This document shows, one piece after another, positions 16,758-25,518 of a DNA stretch of 64,000 nt (positions within the stretch are counted from its first letter, which is position 1; each line of letters begins with the position of its first letter). A program made the position numbers and the translations under genes. The notes under the pieces are model-generated. The model was not told the origin of the DNA. It was given only the letters and a program-made list of their open reading frames with translations, and searched no databases. The DNA comes from JACKNG01 sp040220855. Its GTDB lineage: Bacteria; Pseudomonadota; Gammaproteobacteria; Ga0077536. The DNA lies in assembly GCA_040220855.1 (NCBI GenBank), contig JAVJVZ010000038.1:1-64000 (forward strand), read 5' to 3'.

Positions 16758-17414
16758 TCAGGCCGCTGCGGCGCGAACGCCCTGCAAGCGCGCCAACAGC
16801 GCGGGGATTTCATTGAAGGCCTCGCGCTTCGAAGCCTCATGACGTTCGTCACCAAACTCCTGGTACTCGATGGCCAGGAAATCAAAGCTTTCTGCGCCGA
16901 GGTAACGCGAGCAAGTCCGAATGTGCGGCACCAGGTGATTGTGGGCGGCATTCTGGCCACCAGGCTCAAAGCCAAACTCACCCCAGGAGGCCAGTACGAC
17001 GACCTGCTTGCCGGACAGCATGGGCTCCAGGGGCTGGTCCCCGCGAGCGAGGTCGAAGGTGAAGGTCCGGTCGATGCGGACGATCTGGTCGAACCACGCC
17101 TTGAGCGCCGCGGGCATACCGTAGTTGTACATGGGCGCGCCGATCACGATGACGTCCGCCGCTTCGACCTCGTCAATCAACTGATCGGACAGGGCCAGCA
17201 GTTCACGTTGTGCGTCGCTGCGGTCCTCACCGGCGAAGGCGGCGGCGATCCAGGCCTCGCTCACCGCAGGCGGCGGCGTCACGCCCACGTCCCGCGCCGT
17301 GACCGCGGCGTCGGGCTCCCGGTACATCCATTGGGCGACAAAGGCAGCTGTCAGTTGGCGGGTCAGGGAGCGGCCCTGGCGGGCGCTGGCATCGATTCGA
17401 AGCAGGTGTGTCAC
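16758..17414 (-). CDS. azoR: FMN-dependent NADH:quinone/azoreductase
   Basis: A 218-residue flavodoxin-like AzoR homologue. The FMN-phosphate loop is near the N-terminus (LLRIDASARQGRSLTRQL), and APMYNYGMPAALKAWFDQIV is the diagnostic family block. The enzyme carries out two-electron reduction of quinones and azo compounds with NAD(P)H. It starts with GTG at 17414 behind an excellent GGAGGA ribosome-binding site. It is divergent from a LysR regulator gene, which is the usual control arrangement. Confidence 0.9.
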   Translation of the reverse strand: MTHLLRIDASARQGRSLTRQLTAAFVAQWMYREPDAAVTARDVGVTPPPAVSEAWIAAAFAGEDRSDAQRELLALSDQLIDEVEAADVIVIGAPMYNYGMPAALKAWFDQIVRIDRTFTFDLARGDQPLEPMLSGKQVVVLASWGEFGFEPGGQNAAHNHLVPHIRTCSRYLGAESFDFLAIEYQEFGDERHEASKREAFNEIPALLARLQGVRAAAA

Positions 17415-17477
17415 GAGGTGTCCTCCGATGCAGAGATGAATGAGATTTGCTCTTCGATGATTTCGTTGGAGGGATTA

Positions 17478-17511
17478 TTTCTCGTTGCAAAGCCTGGCGA
17501 CAAATGAGAAA
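17478..17511. promoter_or_regulatory. Candidate LysR site between azoR and regulator
   Basis: TTTCTC (17478-17483) and GAGAAA (17506-17511) form an inverted repeat in the 131-bp divergent intergenic region. LysR-type regulators usually act from such interrupted dyads. The arms are short, so the call is weak. Confidence 0.3.
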
Positions 17512-17545
17512 GTTCCAGCGATAGATGAAATTTATGCATGTATAG

Positions 17546-18442
17546 ATGTTCGCCCGACTGCCCCCGCTGCCCGCCCTGCGCGCCTTCGAGGCGGCGGCGC
17601 GGCTGGGCAGCTTCAAGGCGGCGGCCGAGGAGTTGTTCGTCACGCCGACCGCGATCTCGCACCAGATTCGATCGCTCGAATCGACCCTGGGTGTGGGCCT
17701 GTTCGAGCGCCGCACGCGCAGCGTGGCGTTGACAGAGGTCGGCCGGGCGCTGGCACCGGCACTGACCCGCGGTTTCCTGGAAATCCGTTCAGGACTGGAG
17801 AGTGCGCTCGACCAGGTAGCGGTCATCAATCTCTCCACCACGCCGGCATTCGCGGCGCTGCGACTGGTGCCGGAGTTGCCGAGGTTCTACGCGTGCGAAC
17901 CCGACATCCGCGTCAAGATTGACACCTCCACGCAGCTCGTGGACCTGCACCGCGACCGCGGCACCGACCTCGTCATCCGCTACAGTGCTCACCCTCAGGA
18001 AGGGTTGGCCGACCTGCCGCTGATGACGGAGCATTTCCTCGCCTTGGCGGCACCGTCGCTGGTCGGGACCGACATCGCCACGGAAGGCACGCTGCTGGAA
18101 ACACGCTGGCAACAGCCGGTGCTGGACGATGTGAGCTGGGCCGACTGGTTCGCGGCCGCGGGACTGCCCGGCCCCGATGAAAGCCGGCTCGTCACCTTCG
18201 ACGAGGAACTCTACGTCTTGCAGGCGGCGATTGCCGGCCGCGGCATTGCACTGGCGAGTTCCGTGCTGGCGGCGGACATCATTGCCCGGGGCCTGTTGCA
18301 ACCCATGGCGAATGCGGTGGTGCTGCCCGGGGCGAGCTACCGGGCATTGGCGCTGCCGCGGAGCCTGGAAAACCGCAAGATCCAGGCCTTCCTCGACTGG
18401 TTGAAGGACGCCTTCGGCAGCGCGACCGGTGCTGGACCATGA
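17546..18442 (+). CDS. LysR-type regulator, GcvA-like
   Basis: A 298-residue LysR regulator. The winged helix-turn-helix is at ~8-65 (LPALRAFEAAARLGSFKAAA, TPTAISHQIRSLESTLGVGL, FERRTRSVALTEVGRAL), followed by a periplasmic-binding-like effector domain. The opening LPPLPALRAFEAAARLGSF is typical of the GcvA/AmpR branch. It is divergent from azoR and probably regulates that gene in response to quinones or electrophiles, which is an inference from position. Full length, no defects. Confidence 0.88.
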   Translation: MFARLPPLPALRAFEAAARLGSFKAAAEELFVTPTAISHQIRSLESTLGVGLFERRTRSVALTEVGRALAPALTRGFLEIRSGLESALDQVAVINLSTTPAFAALRLVPELPRFYACEPDIRVKIDTSTQLVDLHRDRGTDLVIRYSAHPQEGLADLPLMTEHFLALAAPSLVGTDIATEGTLLETRWQQPVLDDVSWADWFAAAGLPGPDESRLVTFDEELYVLQAAIAGRGIALASSVLAADIIARGLLQPMANAVVLPGASYRALALPRSLENRKIQAFLDWLKDAFGSATGAGP

Positions 18443-18520
18443 GCCTTGCGACGACCTCCTTCGGCAAGGGCATATCACCCACGGCCGCGCGTTGCTGGCG
18501 CTGTCCTGACAAGGATATGC

Positions 18521-18622
18521 ATGCGAAAGAGAAGACGATTTACCGAAGCTTTCGACCAGCGCGCCGTCGAGCTGGCGTCGCAGCCCGGCGAGACCCGATG
18601 CCGCAGTGCCGACGAATGCGGC
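18521..18622 (+). pseudogene. IS3-family OrfA fragment
   Basis: The start MRKRRRFTEAFDQRAVELAS matches the N-terminal helix-turn-helix of IS3-family OrfA proteins (usual form: RRxFTxEFKxxAVEL). The similarity is lost after ~30 residues and no OrfB follows. This is a short relic just downstream of the LysR gene. Confidence 0.6.
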
Positions 18623-18712
18623 AGCGATGCAGAGCGGACAGGCCGTCGGTGTCGATGGTGGACCGCGACTTTGCCCAGAACGGGAAAATCGGCATACGCG
18701 ATCTATCCGCCA

Positions 18713-19057
18713 TCAGAAATCTTCGAAGTTGCCGTGCCGCCCCTTCCCGTCGGCGAAGCGCCGGACTCCCGCCATGCCCGCCGCGGCGACCATGCCCGCG
18801 CTGATTGCCGACTCTAAGCGTAGGCCTCCGAGCGCCGACAAAGCCTCCCGCGCGTAGACCGAGGCGCGATCGGCGCGCAGACAGCCCTGCGGGAACTTCG
18901 CGATCTCAGCGACGAGCGCCTCGTCACCGGCCTCGAACTCAAGAAAGGTCGCCGCCAACGCCTCGGCCGATTCACCGTTGACCGCGTTACGCACTTACGG
19001 CCGGCTGTTGATGACCGTCGTCACCGACCCTTTCTTCTCCACGCGTACTGTGATGAT
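18713..19057 (-). pseudogene. Crotonase pseudogene with nonsense codon and deletion
   Basis: Directly after the crotonase gene, the same strand reads VRVEKKGSVTTVINSRP, then TAA (18997-18995), then VRNAVNGESAEALAATF. In functional homologues this is the NRPEVRNAVNG motif, so a GAA to TAA change is the simplest explanation. The N-terminal part then joins abruptly to a C-terminal part (EIAKFPQGCLRADRASVY, FADGKGRHGNF), so the central oxyanion-hole region is deleted. No ATG is found at the expected start. It once was a second enoyl-CoA hydratase in the CYP153 operon. Confidence 0.75.
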
Positions 19058-19067
19058 GTCTTTCCTT

Positions 19068-20018
19068 TCAGCGCTTGTTCGCGATCAGCCGGTCGAGCTC
19101 GGCGATCAACGCGCGCGCCTCGTCACCCTGCGGGATGGAGCGCCCGGAATCGCGCCACGCGACGGCCTCCATGAAACCATGAGCCTGGGCGTGGCGGCGG
19201 AACCACAGGCCCTCGGGATTGTGACGGGTGATGCCGTCGAACACGGTTGCGAGCGTCTGGCTCGCGAGCAGGCCCATGCGCTCGACAGCCTCGTTCACGA
19301 TCATTTTCTGCATCTGCAGCATGCCGACGGGCACACTCGCCATGCGCGCGGCAAGCATATCGACGGCGGCGTCGAGGTCGGTCGCCGGCACGGCTTCGCT
19401 GACCAGGCCCCAGTCACAGGCCTTACGGCCGTCAATCAGGTCCCCGGTCAGAAGCAGTCGCTTGGCGCGCTCGGGGCCGAGACGGTATGTCCAGTGGGCC
19501 GTCGTCGGGCAGCCCCATACCCGGGTCGGCATGTAGCCGATACGCGCGTCTTCCTCCATCACGACTTGGTCGCAGCACAACGCGATGTCCGAGCCGCCGG
19601 CAATGGCGTACTTTTGTACCCGCGCGATGGTCGGCTTGGGCGAGCGCCACAAGGCCATGAAGTCGTCCGTGTAGCGCCGCATGGCGCGGTAATCGAGCAT
19701 CGGGTCCCAGGGCTCACGCTCCTGCTTACACGGGTGCTCGCCATCTGCTTCGCCGAACAGGCCGATGTCGTAGCCGGCGCAGAACGCGGCGCCCGCGCCT
19801 TGCAGAACGATGACATGGACGCTGTCGTCGGCGTTGGCGAGTTCGACGGCTGCTCGAATCTCGCCCGGCGTGTCGAATGTGATCGCGTTCAAGCGCTCGG
19901 GGCGATTGAACGTGATGCGGGCGACGCGCTCGTTGGCGTCGTCCCGCGTCAGCGTCAATGTCTTGAACGTGACTGCAGCGTCGAGTTTGCTGCCCAGACC
20001 AGTCTCATGAGACGCCAT
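19068..20018 (-). CDS. Crotonase / enoyl-CoA hydratase-family protein
   Basis: A 316-residue crotonase-fold enzyme. NRPERLNAITFDTPGE opens the domain; the oxyanion-hole regions are GAGAAFCAGYDIGLF and QKYAIAGGSDIALCCDQVVM. It is longer than a minimal crotonase because of an insertion around DGEHPCKQEREPWDPMLDYR, a feature of some crotonase paralogues of unknown substrate. A GGAGGA ribosome-binding site precedes the ATG. It ends the operon with the P450, ferredoxin and small membrane protein, and could process the CoA-activated product of the oxidation pathway. Confidence 0.85.
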   Translation of the reverse strand: MASHETGLGSKLDAAVTFKTLTLTRDDANERVARITFNRPERLNAITFDTPGEIRAAVELANADDSVHVIVLQGAGAAFCAGYDIGLFGEADGEHPCKQEREPWDPMLDYRAMRRYTDDFMALWRSPKPTIARVQKYAIAGGSDIALCCDQVVMEEDARIGYMPTRVWGCPTTAHWTYRLGPERAKRLLLTGDLIDGRKACDWGLVSEAVPATDLDAAVDMLAARMASVPVGMLQMQKMIVNEAVERMGLLASQTLATVFDGITRHNPEGLWFRRHAQAHGFMEAVAWRDSGRSIPQGDEARALIAELDRLIANKR

Positions 20019-20045
20019 CGCCAGCTTCCTCCGGGTTTCCAGGAT

Positions 20046-20399
20046 TCATTGTGCGGGGGCACGCGCGGTGTGGACGCCGAGCGCCAGCCCAATGGGGTTG
20101 CCGCCGGCGACGAAGCCGGCCCACAGCAGGTATGGGAAGGTGAACATGCCGCCCCAGACAACGCTCATCACGCCGAACAGGTGTCCCCGCCAGGTAAATC
20201 CCTCGCGCCAGGAGACCCAGGCACCGAGCAGAATCAGGTGCAGCAGCAGGTCCGTGTTGAACTGGGAGCGCCAGTCCAGTGGCACGAGATCCGGGAAGAA
20301 GGTTGCCGGCCAGTTGTAGCCGTAGCGAGCCGCCGCTGCGATGGAGACGGCGAATATGACGACAGTGAACACGATCAGAACGGCGTTGAACGGGCGCAT
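20046..20399 (-). CDS. Small membrane protein, three helices
   Basis: A 117-residue hydrophobic protein with about three membrane segments: FNAVLIVFTVVIFAVSIAAA, LLLHLILLGAWVSW, and GMFTFPYLLWAGFVAGG. Conserved-looking polar pieces are ARYGYNWPATFFPDLVPLDW and SWREGFTWRGHLFGVMSVVW. I do not recognise a named family with certainty. The start at 20399 is preferred to one 18 bases upstream. Its place between ferredoxin and crotonase suggests a role in uptake or handling of a hydrophobic substrate at the membrane, which is inference. Confidence 0.65.
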   Translation of the reverse strand: MRPFNAVLIVFTVVIFAVSIAAAARYGYNWPATFFPDLVPLDWRSQFNTDLLLHLILLGAWVSWREGFTWRGHLFGVMSVVWGGMFTFPYLLWAGFVAGGNPIGLALGVHTARAPAQ

Positions 20400-20451
20400 A
20401 CCGGGTACCTGCAACATTGCGCGTGTGCGTCTGCGGTGATTCGCGGCGGAT

Positions 20452-20775
20452 TCAATGCTGGCCGAGCGGCAGCGTCACGACAAGGCCGTCCATGGCCGGC
20501 GTCACCGTGACCTGGCACCCGAGCCGACTTGCCGGGGTCACGCCGTCCGCGAAGCCCAGCATGTCGCGCTCGGCCTCGGAGCCCGGTGCACCGACGACGC
20601 CGCGCCACGCGTCGGCGACGTAGAGGTGGCAGGTCGCACAGGCGCAGTTGCCGCCGCAGTCGCCGTCGATACCCGGTATGCCGTTGTCGACGGCCGCGGC
20701 CATCAGGTTGGTGCCGTCCTCGACTTCGACCTCGTGGCGTGTGCCATCGTGTTCGATATAGGTGATGCGTGTCAT
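20452..20775 (-). CDS. 2Fe-2S ferredoxin, putidaredoxin type
   Basis: A 107-residue adrenodoxin/putidaredoxin-type ferredoxin. The cluster ligands are C40, C46 and C49 (DCGGNCACATCH) and C87 (LGCQVT). It should carry electrons to the adjacent P450. The ATG at 20775 is chosen because GGAAGG lies six bases before it; an ATG two codons upstream would have no spacing from that site. No ferredoxin reductase gene is present in the window, so the reductase must be encoded elsewhere. Confidence 0.9.
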   Translation of the reverse strand: MTRITYIEHDGTRHEVEVEDGTNLMAAAVDNGIPGIDGDCGGNCACATCHLYVADAWRGVVGAPGSEAERDMLGFADGVTPASRLGCQVTVTPAMDGLVVTLPLGQH

Positions 20776-20809
20776 GTTCATCCTTCCTTTGTGCAACGTG
20801 TCGCCTGGC

Positions 20810-22072
20810 TCAGGCGTTCCATGGCACGAGCCGTACGGGGAGTTCGGAATAGCCCATGATGATGTTGGAGCGAACCCTGACCGGGTCCCCCACCACTTCC
20901 ACCGTGTGGAAGCGCTTCAGAATCTCCTCCCAGGCGATACGCAACTGCAGCTCGGCAAGGCGATTACCGACACAACGATGAATGCCGAATCCGAATGACA
21001 GGTGGTTGCGCGGCCGCTTGCGGTCGACGACGAACTCGTTCGGGCGCTCGATCGCGCGCTCGTCACGGTTACCCGAGAGATACCACATGACTACCTTGTC
21101 ACCCGCCCGGATGCGCTGTCCGCCCAGTTCCGCATCCTCGAGCGCGGTGCGCTTCATGTGCGCGAGCGGTGTCTGCCAGCGGATCGCCTCCGGTACGAAG
21201 CTCGCGATGAGGCCGCGGTCGCGGCGCAGCTTCTCGTACTCGTGCGGGTACTGGTTGAGCGCAAGCACGCTGCCGGTCAGCGTATTGCGGGTCGTGTCGT
21301 TACCCCCGACGATGAGCAGGAGGACATTGCCCATGAACTCCGCCCGGCTCATGTCACGCGTCTCTGGCGCCGTCGCTAGCATCGACACGAGGTCGTAGCC
21401 CTCCGGGTTGTTCGCGCGCTCGCGCCACAGGCGTGAGAAGTACTCGCCCATGTCCTCGAGTTCGGCACGGCGCGCTTCCCAGCTGTCGACGATGCCACTG
21501 CCGGGAACCGACACCGAGATGTCCGACCAGCGTGTGAGCATGCGCCGATCCGCGAACGGGAAGTCGAACAAGGTCGCGAGCGTGCGCGTGGTCAGCTCGA
21601 TGGAAAAAGCATCGACCCAGTTGAAGGTCTCGCCGACCGGCAGATGAGCGAGGATGTCGATACAGCTCGCGCGTATCTCGCTCTCCATCTTGAGCAGGTT
21701 CTCGGCGCCCACGGCAGGGCTCACGGTCTTGCGCGTGACGTCGTGACGCGGCTGGTCCATTGCGATGAACATCGGCAGTTGGAACTCGTCTTCCTCGATG
21801 AAGAACATCTCGTAACCGAGAATGTGCCCGCCGCGCGCGTGGTCCGAGGAGAACACCTTGTGATTGGTGTCCACGGCCATGATGTCGTGGTAGCGGGTCA
21901 CCGACCAGAACGGGCCGTAGTCGGATCCGGGCGTGAAATGCACCGGCGCCTCGGCCCGCAACCGTTCGAAGTACGGCAGCACCAGGTCGTGCTGGAAAAG
22001 GTCCGGGTCGCTCATATCGATGGCGTCGAGCGGAAGGCTGTACGGATCGGAAGCGGCTCTGGCAATGTTCAT
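20810..22072 (-). CDS. Cytochrome P450, CYP153 type
   Basis: A 420-residue soluble P450. The I-helix motif is GGNDTTRN (257-264), the ExxR motif is E295-A-I-R298, and the heme-binding loop is FGFGIHRCVGNRLAE with the axial Cys at 367. Segments such as LPMFIAMDQPRHDVTRKTVS, TPLAHMKRTA and NHLSFGFGIHRC are characteristic of CYP153, the bacterial terminal (omega) alkane and fatty-acid hydroxylases. Start 22072 has GGAG at good spacing. It is divergent from an AraC regulator gene and followed by its ferredoxin gene. Hydrocarbon terminal oxidation is the probable function. Confidence 0.9.
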   Translation of the reverse strand: MNIARAASDPYSLPLDAIDMSDPDLFQHDLVLPYFERLRAEAPVHFTPGSDYGPFWSVTRYHDIMAVDTNHKVFSSDHARGGHILGYEMFFIEEDEFQLPMFIAMDQPRHDVTRKTVSPAVGAENLLKMESEIRASCIDILAHLPVGETFNWVDAFSIELTTRTLATLFDFPFADRRMLTRWSDISVSVPGSGIVDSWEARRAELEDMGEYFSRLWRERANNPEGYDLVSMLATAPETRDMSRAEFMGNVLLLIVGGNDTTRNTLTGSVLALNQYPHEYEKLRRDRGLIASFVPEAIRWQTPLAHMKRTALEDAELGGQRIRAGDKVVMWYLSGNRDERAIERPNEFVVDRKRPRNHLSFGFGIHRCVGNRLAELQLRIAWEEILKRFHTVEVVGDPVRVRSNIIMGYSELPVRLVPWNA

Positions 22073-22157
22073 GCGTCTTGCTCCGGCTGGCGTGGTCTGC
22101 GCGACACTGGAATTACCGGCGGCGCTTGCCGGCAAACTACCGCGGCGCCGACAGGCG

Positions 22158-22198
22158 GGCTTGTCCGCCAGGGAACGGCGGCTTGTCTGGCAGCGAAC
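22158..22198. promoter_or_regulatory. Direct-repeat operator for AraC regulator
   Basis: Two 19-bp direct repeats (22158-22176 and 22180-22198), both beginning GGCTTGTC and ending GAAC, match at 16 of 19 positions. They are 22 bp apart, about two helical turns. This lies between the divergent P450 and AraC genes and is the arrangement AraC-family activators usually bind. Confidence 0.55.
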
Positions 22199-22313
22199 TC
22201 ACGAAAAACTCCGCCGCCGCGCAAAGACCCTGGCCGTTTGAGAAAAATGGAATATTCCCGCCTTTTTGGTGCCATCATCCCGGGTACAGGAGACGGCTTG
22301 GAAAGAAAATCGC

Positions 22314-23279
22314 ATGAACCCGAGCGAATCGAGCGGACTGCGCAGGTTGGGCGGCGCCGAGCTCAGCCATCTCATCAGCGCAGCTCACCTGTCGTGGCGC
22401 TTCGATCCCGCTCAGACCCGGCGGCTCGAGGCCAGCCTCGCGCTGCGAAGTCTTGGCGCACTGCGACTCGCCCGGGTTCGCGTTGCCGACTGGAGCGGCC
22501 AACGTTCCGGGCGCGAGATCTGCGCGAACCCTGAACCCTACCTCACGTTCCTGATGCCTCTACGTGGCTCGATCCTGCTGGCCGCCGAAGCGCGTTCCCA
22601 GCATGTTGGCAAGCACGAACTCGGGATCTGGGACAGTACCCGGCCGATGTCGTTCGAGATCGGGCGGGTGGATTTCGAAATGCTCTCAGTGCTTGTCCCG
22701 CAACGTCTTCTGCGCGCGAGCCGCTCCGACTGCGCTGGCCAACACTGCGCACGGATCGGCCGGGACAACGTCCTGTCCGAACTTTGTGTCCGGCACATGA
22801 CCACGCTCGCCCGCTTTCTCGATGATGAGCTACGGCCCTATGAGCTCACTATCAGCGATCTCACGACGAGCATGTTCGATGCATTACTCGCCGGCGAGCG
22901 CGGTGGCCTGCGCGATCGGCACCGCCTGCTTGCCGACATCAAGGAATACATCGAGTGCTACATCATCGAGGACACGCTGTCGGCCGCGACGATTGCGAAC
23001 GCGTTCGACATCACGCCACGCTATGTCCATAAACTCTTCGAGCCCGGGGGATGCACGGTGCGTGAGTGGATCCTGCGCCGCCGCGTCGAACGCAGTACCG
23101 CGGACCTCGAGCACAGCAGGGACAGCATAACGACCATTGCGTACAAGTGGGGGTTCAAGGATCTCGGCCATTACAGTCGTGTGTTCCGGCGCGTGTTCGG
23201 CCAGCCGCCGAGCGCGTGGCGCGAAAAGCGCAACGAGCCGGTCGAGCATCTGTTTCGGGTCGCCCGAAATGGATCGTGA
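22314..23279 (+). CDS. AraC-family regulator of P450 operon
   Basis: A 321-residue AraC regulator with an N-terminal AraC-binding-like domain (PF14525 type; RVADWSGQRSGREICANPEP) and a C-terminal double helix-turn-helix: ATIANAFDITPRYVHKLFEP and TIAYKWGFKDLGHYSRVFRR, with FGQPPSAWR at the end. Homologues commonly sit beside alkane or terpene P450 genes. It is divergent from the CYP153 gene, with a 22-bp-spaced direct repeat between them, so activation of that operon by substrate is likely. Confidence 0.88.
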   Translation: MNPSESSGLRRLGGAELSHLISAAHLSWRFDPAQTRRLEASLALRSLGALRLARVRVADWSGQRSGREICANPEPYLTFLMPLRGSILLAAEARSQHVGKHELGIWDSTRPMSFEIGRVDFEMLSVLVPQRLLRASRSDCAGQHCARIGRDNVLSELCVRHMTTLARFLDDELRPYELTISDLTTSMFDALLAGERGGLRDRHRLLADIKEYIECYIIEDTLSAATIANAFDITPRYVHKLFEPGGCTVREWILRRRVERSTADLEHSRDSITTIAYKWGFKDLGHYSRVFRRVFGQPPSAWREKRNEPVEHLFRVARNGS

Positions 23280-23625
23280 CCTCAAAGTATTCGAAAGGGA
23301 CAGCATACCGACGACGCACGCCCACGACACGGGTCACGCGCGGGATGGGCCGGCCGCGAAGCATCGAACGACCTGCAACGGCAGTTCGAACCACGAACAA
23401 CGGCGGGGGTCATGCAGATCGCTGACGTCGCCGTTCTTCGCATGCGCGCCGCCAGCCTGCGCGGCAACACCTCTGCGGCGGTAATGCGTCGCATATCCAG
23501 CGTGGGACGCGTCGATATGCTCAGCACGCGCGCGATCCAGCGAGGGCGGTGAACACCGGGAGCCCTGGGCGTCTCACGCAGACACGGCACCGCGAACCCG
23601 GATACTGTCTGCATGGGCGCACGGC
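23280..23625. other. Intergenic region, nothing recognised
   Basis: Between the convergent ends of the AraC and alcohol-dehydrogenase-like genes no coding frame, RNA or clear terminator hairpin was recognised. Confidence 0.4.
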
Positions 23626-24633
23626 TCAGAGTTCGATGACAATCTTGCCGAAGTGCCCCGCGGCCTGCATGCAATGGAAGGCTTCGCGTGCCTCGGCCAG
23701 CGGAAAGCACCGATCGATGACGGGTTCGAGGCCGTTCACGCTGAATGCCGCATTCATGTTCTCGAACATCTCGCGGCTGCCAACATAGATGCCCTGCACG
23801 TCGACGCTCTTGAATAATACCGGCATCGGATCGACGGTGTTCTCGAAGCCGGTCAGCACGCCGATCAGCCACACGTGGCCACCAAATGCCGTAGCGTTGA
23901 TGGACTTCGTGAGCGTACCCGATCCGCCGACCTCGACGACGTGGTCGACACCCCGGCCAGCGGTCAGTTCGAGTACCGCCTGGTCCCACTCCGGCACGTC
24001 GCGGTAATTGATAGTGTCGTCGGCGCCGAGCGCGCGTGCACGTTCGAGCTTGGCCTCGCTGCTCGAAGTCAGGATGACCCGCGCACCATGCATCTTCGCG
24101 ATCTGGAGCGCGAACAGCGACACGCCGCCGGTGCCGAGCAGGAGCACTGTCTCACCGGCCATCACGCGTCCCTTGGCGACGAGCGCATGCCATGCGGTCA
24201 GCGCCGCGCAGGGCAGCGTCGCCGCCTGGGCCGACGTCCAGCCGCGCGGCACGGGCACCGCACCTTCCTCGTGCAGACACACGTGCTCGCAGAGCATGCC
24301 CTGCTCGCGCCCACCGAGGGCGGACTCCATGACCTCGGCGGTGATACGCCCGGCCTTCCAGCGTTGAAAGAACGTGCCGGCGACCTGGTCGCCGACTTTG
24401 AAACGCGTCACCGCCGGTCCCACGGCAACGACTTCGCCGGCACCGTCGGAGCATGGCACCAGTGGCCAGCGATCCTGGTCGACGACGCCGAGCACGTGCA
24501 GCAAATCACGGTAGTTGAGCGAAACGGCGCCGACGCGCACGACGATGTCATGGGCACCGGGCGCCGGCACCTCTCGGGTCACGGCAACGAGGGCATCGAC
24601 GCCGCCGTCGGTCTGAATCTCCCAGGCGTTCAT
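23626..24633 (-). CDS. MDR-family alcohol dehydrogenase/quinone reductase
   Basis: A 335-residue medium-chain dehydrogenase/reductase. The GroES-like domain includes VSLNYRDLLHVLGVVDQDRW and PLVPCSDGAGEVVAVGPAV. The nucleotide-binding domain has LLGTGGVSLFALQIAKMHGA, with ALGADDTINY further on. The usual GHE zinc-ligand motif and the four-cysteine structural lobe are absent, so it belongs to the zinc-independent, quinone-oxidoreductase-like branch. AAGGAG at good spacing fixes the ATG at 24633. Near the CYP153 operon it could oxidise the alcohol product, but its gene stands alone. Confidence 0.8.
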   Translation of the reverse strand: MNAWEIQTDGGVDALVAVTREVPAPGAHDIVVRVGAVSLNYRDLLHVLGVVDQDRWPLVPCSDGAGEVVAVGPAVTRFKVGDQVAGTFFQRWKAGRITAEVMESALGGREQGMLCEHVCLHEEGAVPVPRGWTSAQAATLPCAALTAWHALVAKGRVMAGETVLLLGTGGVSLFALQIAKMHGARVILTSSSEAKLERARALGADDTINYRDVPEWDQAVLELTAGRGVDHVVEVGGSGTLTKSINATAFGGHVWLIGVLTGFENTVDPMPVLFKSVDVQGIYVGSREMFENMNAAFSVNGLEPVIDRCFPLAEAREAFHCMQAAGHFGKIVIEL

Positions 24634-25003
24634 ACAGCGGACTCCTTGGCTGCGAATGAACGCGATTATGGCGTGCACGAGGACCAGGCGAAACCGCCTG
24701 TGGCATTGCCGCGAGGTCATCGCCAGCATTGTCGATACTACGCACGGTGTGGCCCGACATATCCTGATGCATGCGGCCGACAGAGCCCGACCAGAAAGAG
24801 AACATCCGCGCGCATTTCAACGAGGAATGCTCGAGCCGCGCATTGGCATCAGCGGTATGAACATCTACGAGGAAGAGCACCGCCGTCGCGGCGACGCGTG
24901 TGGACGCACGCTTCGCACGGCGCTGCAAACCACACCGCCGATGGACGGCCACGCCATGCAACGGCCCCACCGGCCGTCGGTGCCTCTTCTTCACCGAGGC
25001 GGC
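24634..25003. other. Intergenic region, nothing recognised
   Basis: No supported gene. The short frames here have no domain similarity and no ribosome-binding site. Confidence 0.4.
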
Positions 25004-25483
25004 TCAGATCGAGCGTGCAAGCGCTTCGAGCTGATCCGCGGCCGCGCCCCAGCCTGCATGGAAGCCCATCTCTTCGTGTTCGGCCTTCGCCTCACCACTC
25101 CAGTGGCGGGCGCGCCATGTGAAGCGGGTCCTGCCGTCCCCGACATCCTCGAACAAGGCTTCGGATGTCATAAAGGCGCGGTCCGACGGCTTCCAGCCGG
25201 GGTGAAAGGCATCGGTGGAGACCAGCCGCTCGTTCGGCACGATCTCGAGAAAGACACCGAGACTGGGAAAGCGCTCGCCGTCCGGGCCGTTCATGACGCA
25301 CGAGAATTCGCCGCCGGGACGAAGATCGAGGCGCGCCTCGGTGACATACCAGGGCTTGGGGCAGAACCACTGCTCCAATAGCTTCGGCTCGGTCCAACAC
25401 CGCCACAGCTTGTCGCGTGGGACGTCGATGACGCGCGTCAGGACGAGGTCGCGAGCCTCGTCGTGGGTTTCAGTGTCAGTCAT
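25004..25483 (-). CDS. SRPBCC / AHSA1-family protein
   Basis: A 159-residue START/AHSA1-like protein: LVLTRVIDVPRDKLWRCWTE, PKLLEQWFCPKPW, RPGGEFSCVM and the C-terminal HAGWGAAADQLEALA are typical. The fold binds hydrophobic ligands. The ATG at 25483 has GGAG six bases upstream; a second ATG four codons earlier is less well placed. It is the last gene downstream of TetR, two VOC and DUF899 genes, but a MITE now separates it from the rest. Confidence 0.85.
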   Translation of the reverse strand: MTDTETHDEARDLVLTRVIDVPRDKLWRCWTEPKLLEQWFCPKPWYVTEARLDLRPGGEFSCVMNGPDGERFPSLGVFLEIVPNERLVSTDAFHPGWKPSDRAFMTSEALFEDVGDGRTRFTWRARHWSGEAKAEHEEMGFHAGWGAAADQLEALARSI

Positions 25484-25518
25484 ATGCTGCTCCATGATCA
25501 GGATGTGCCACGCGTTAG

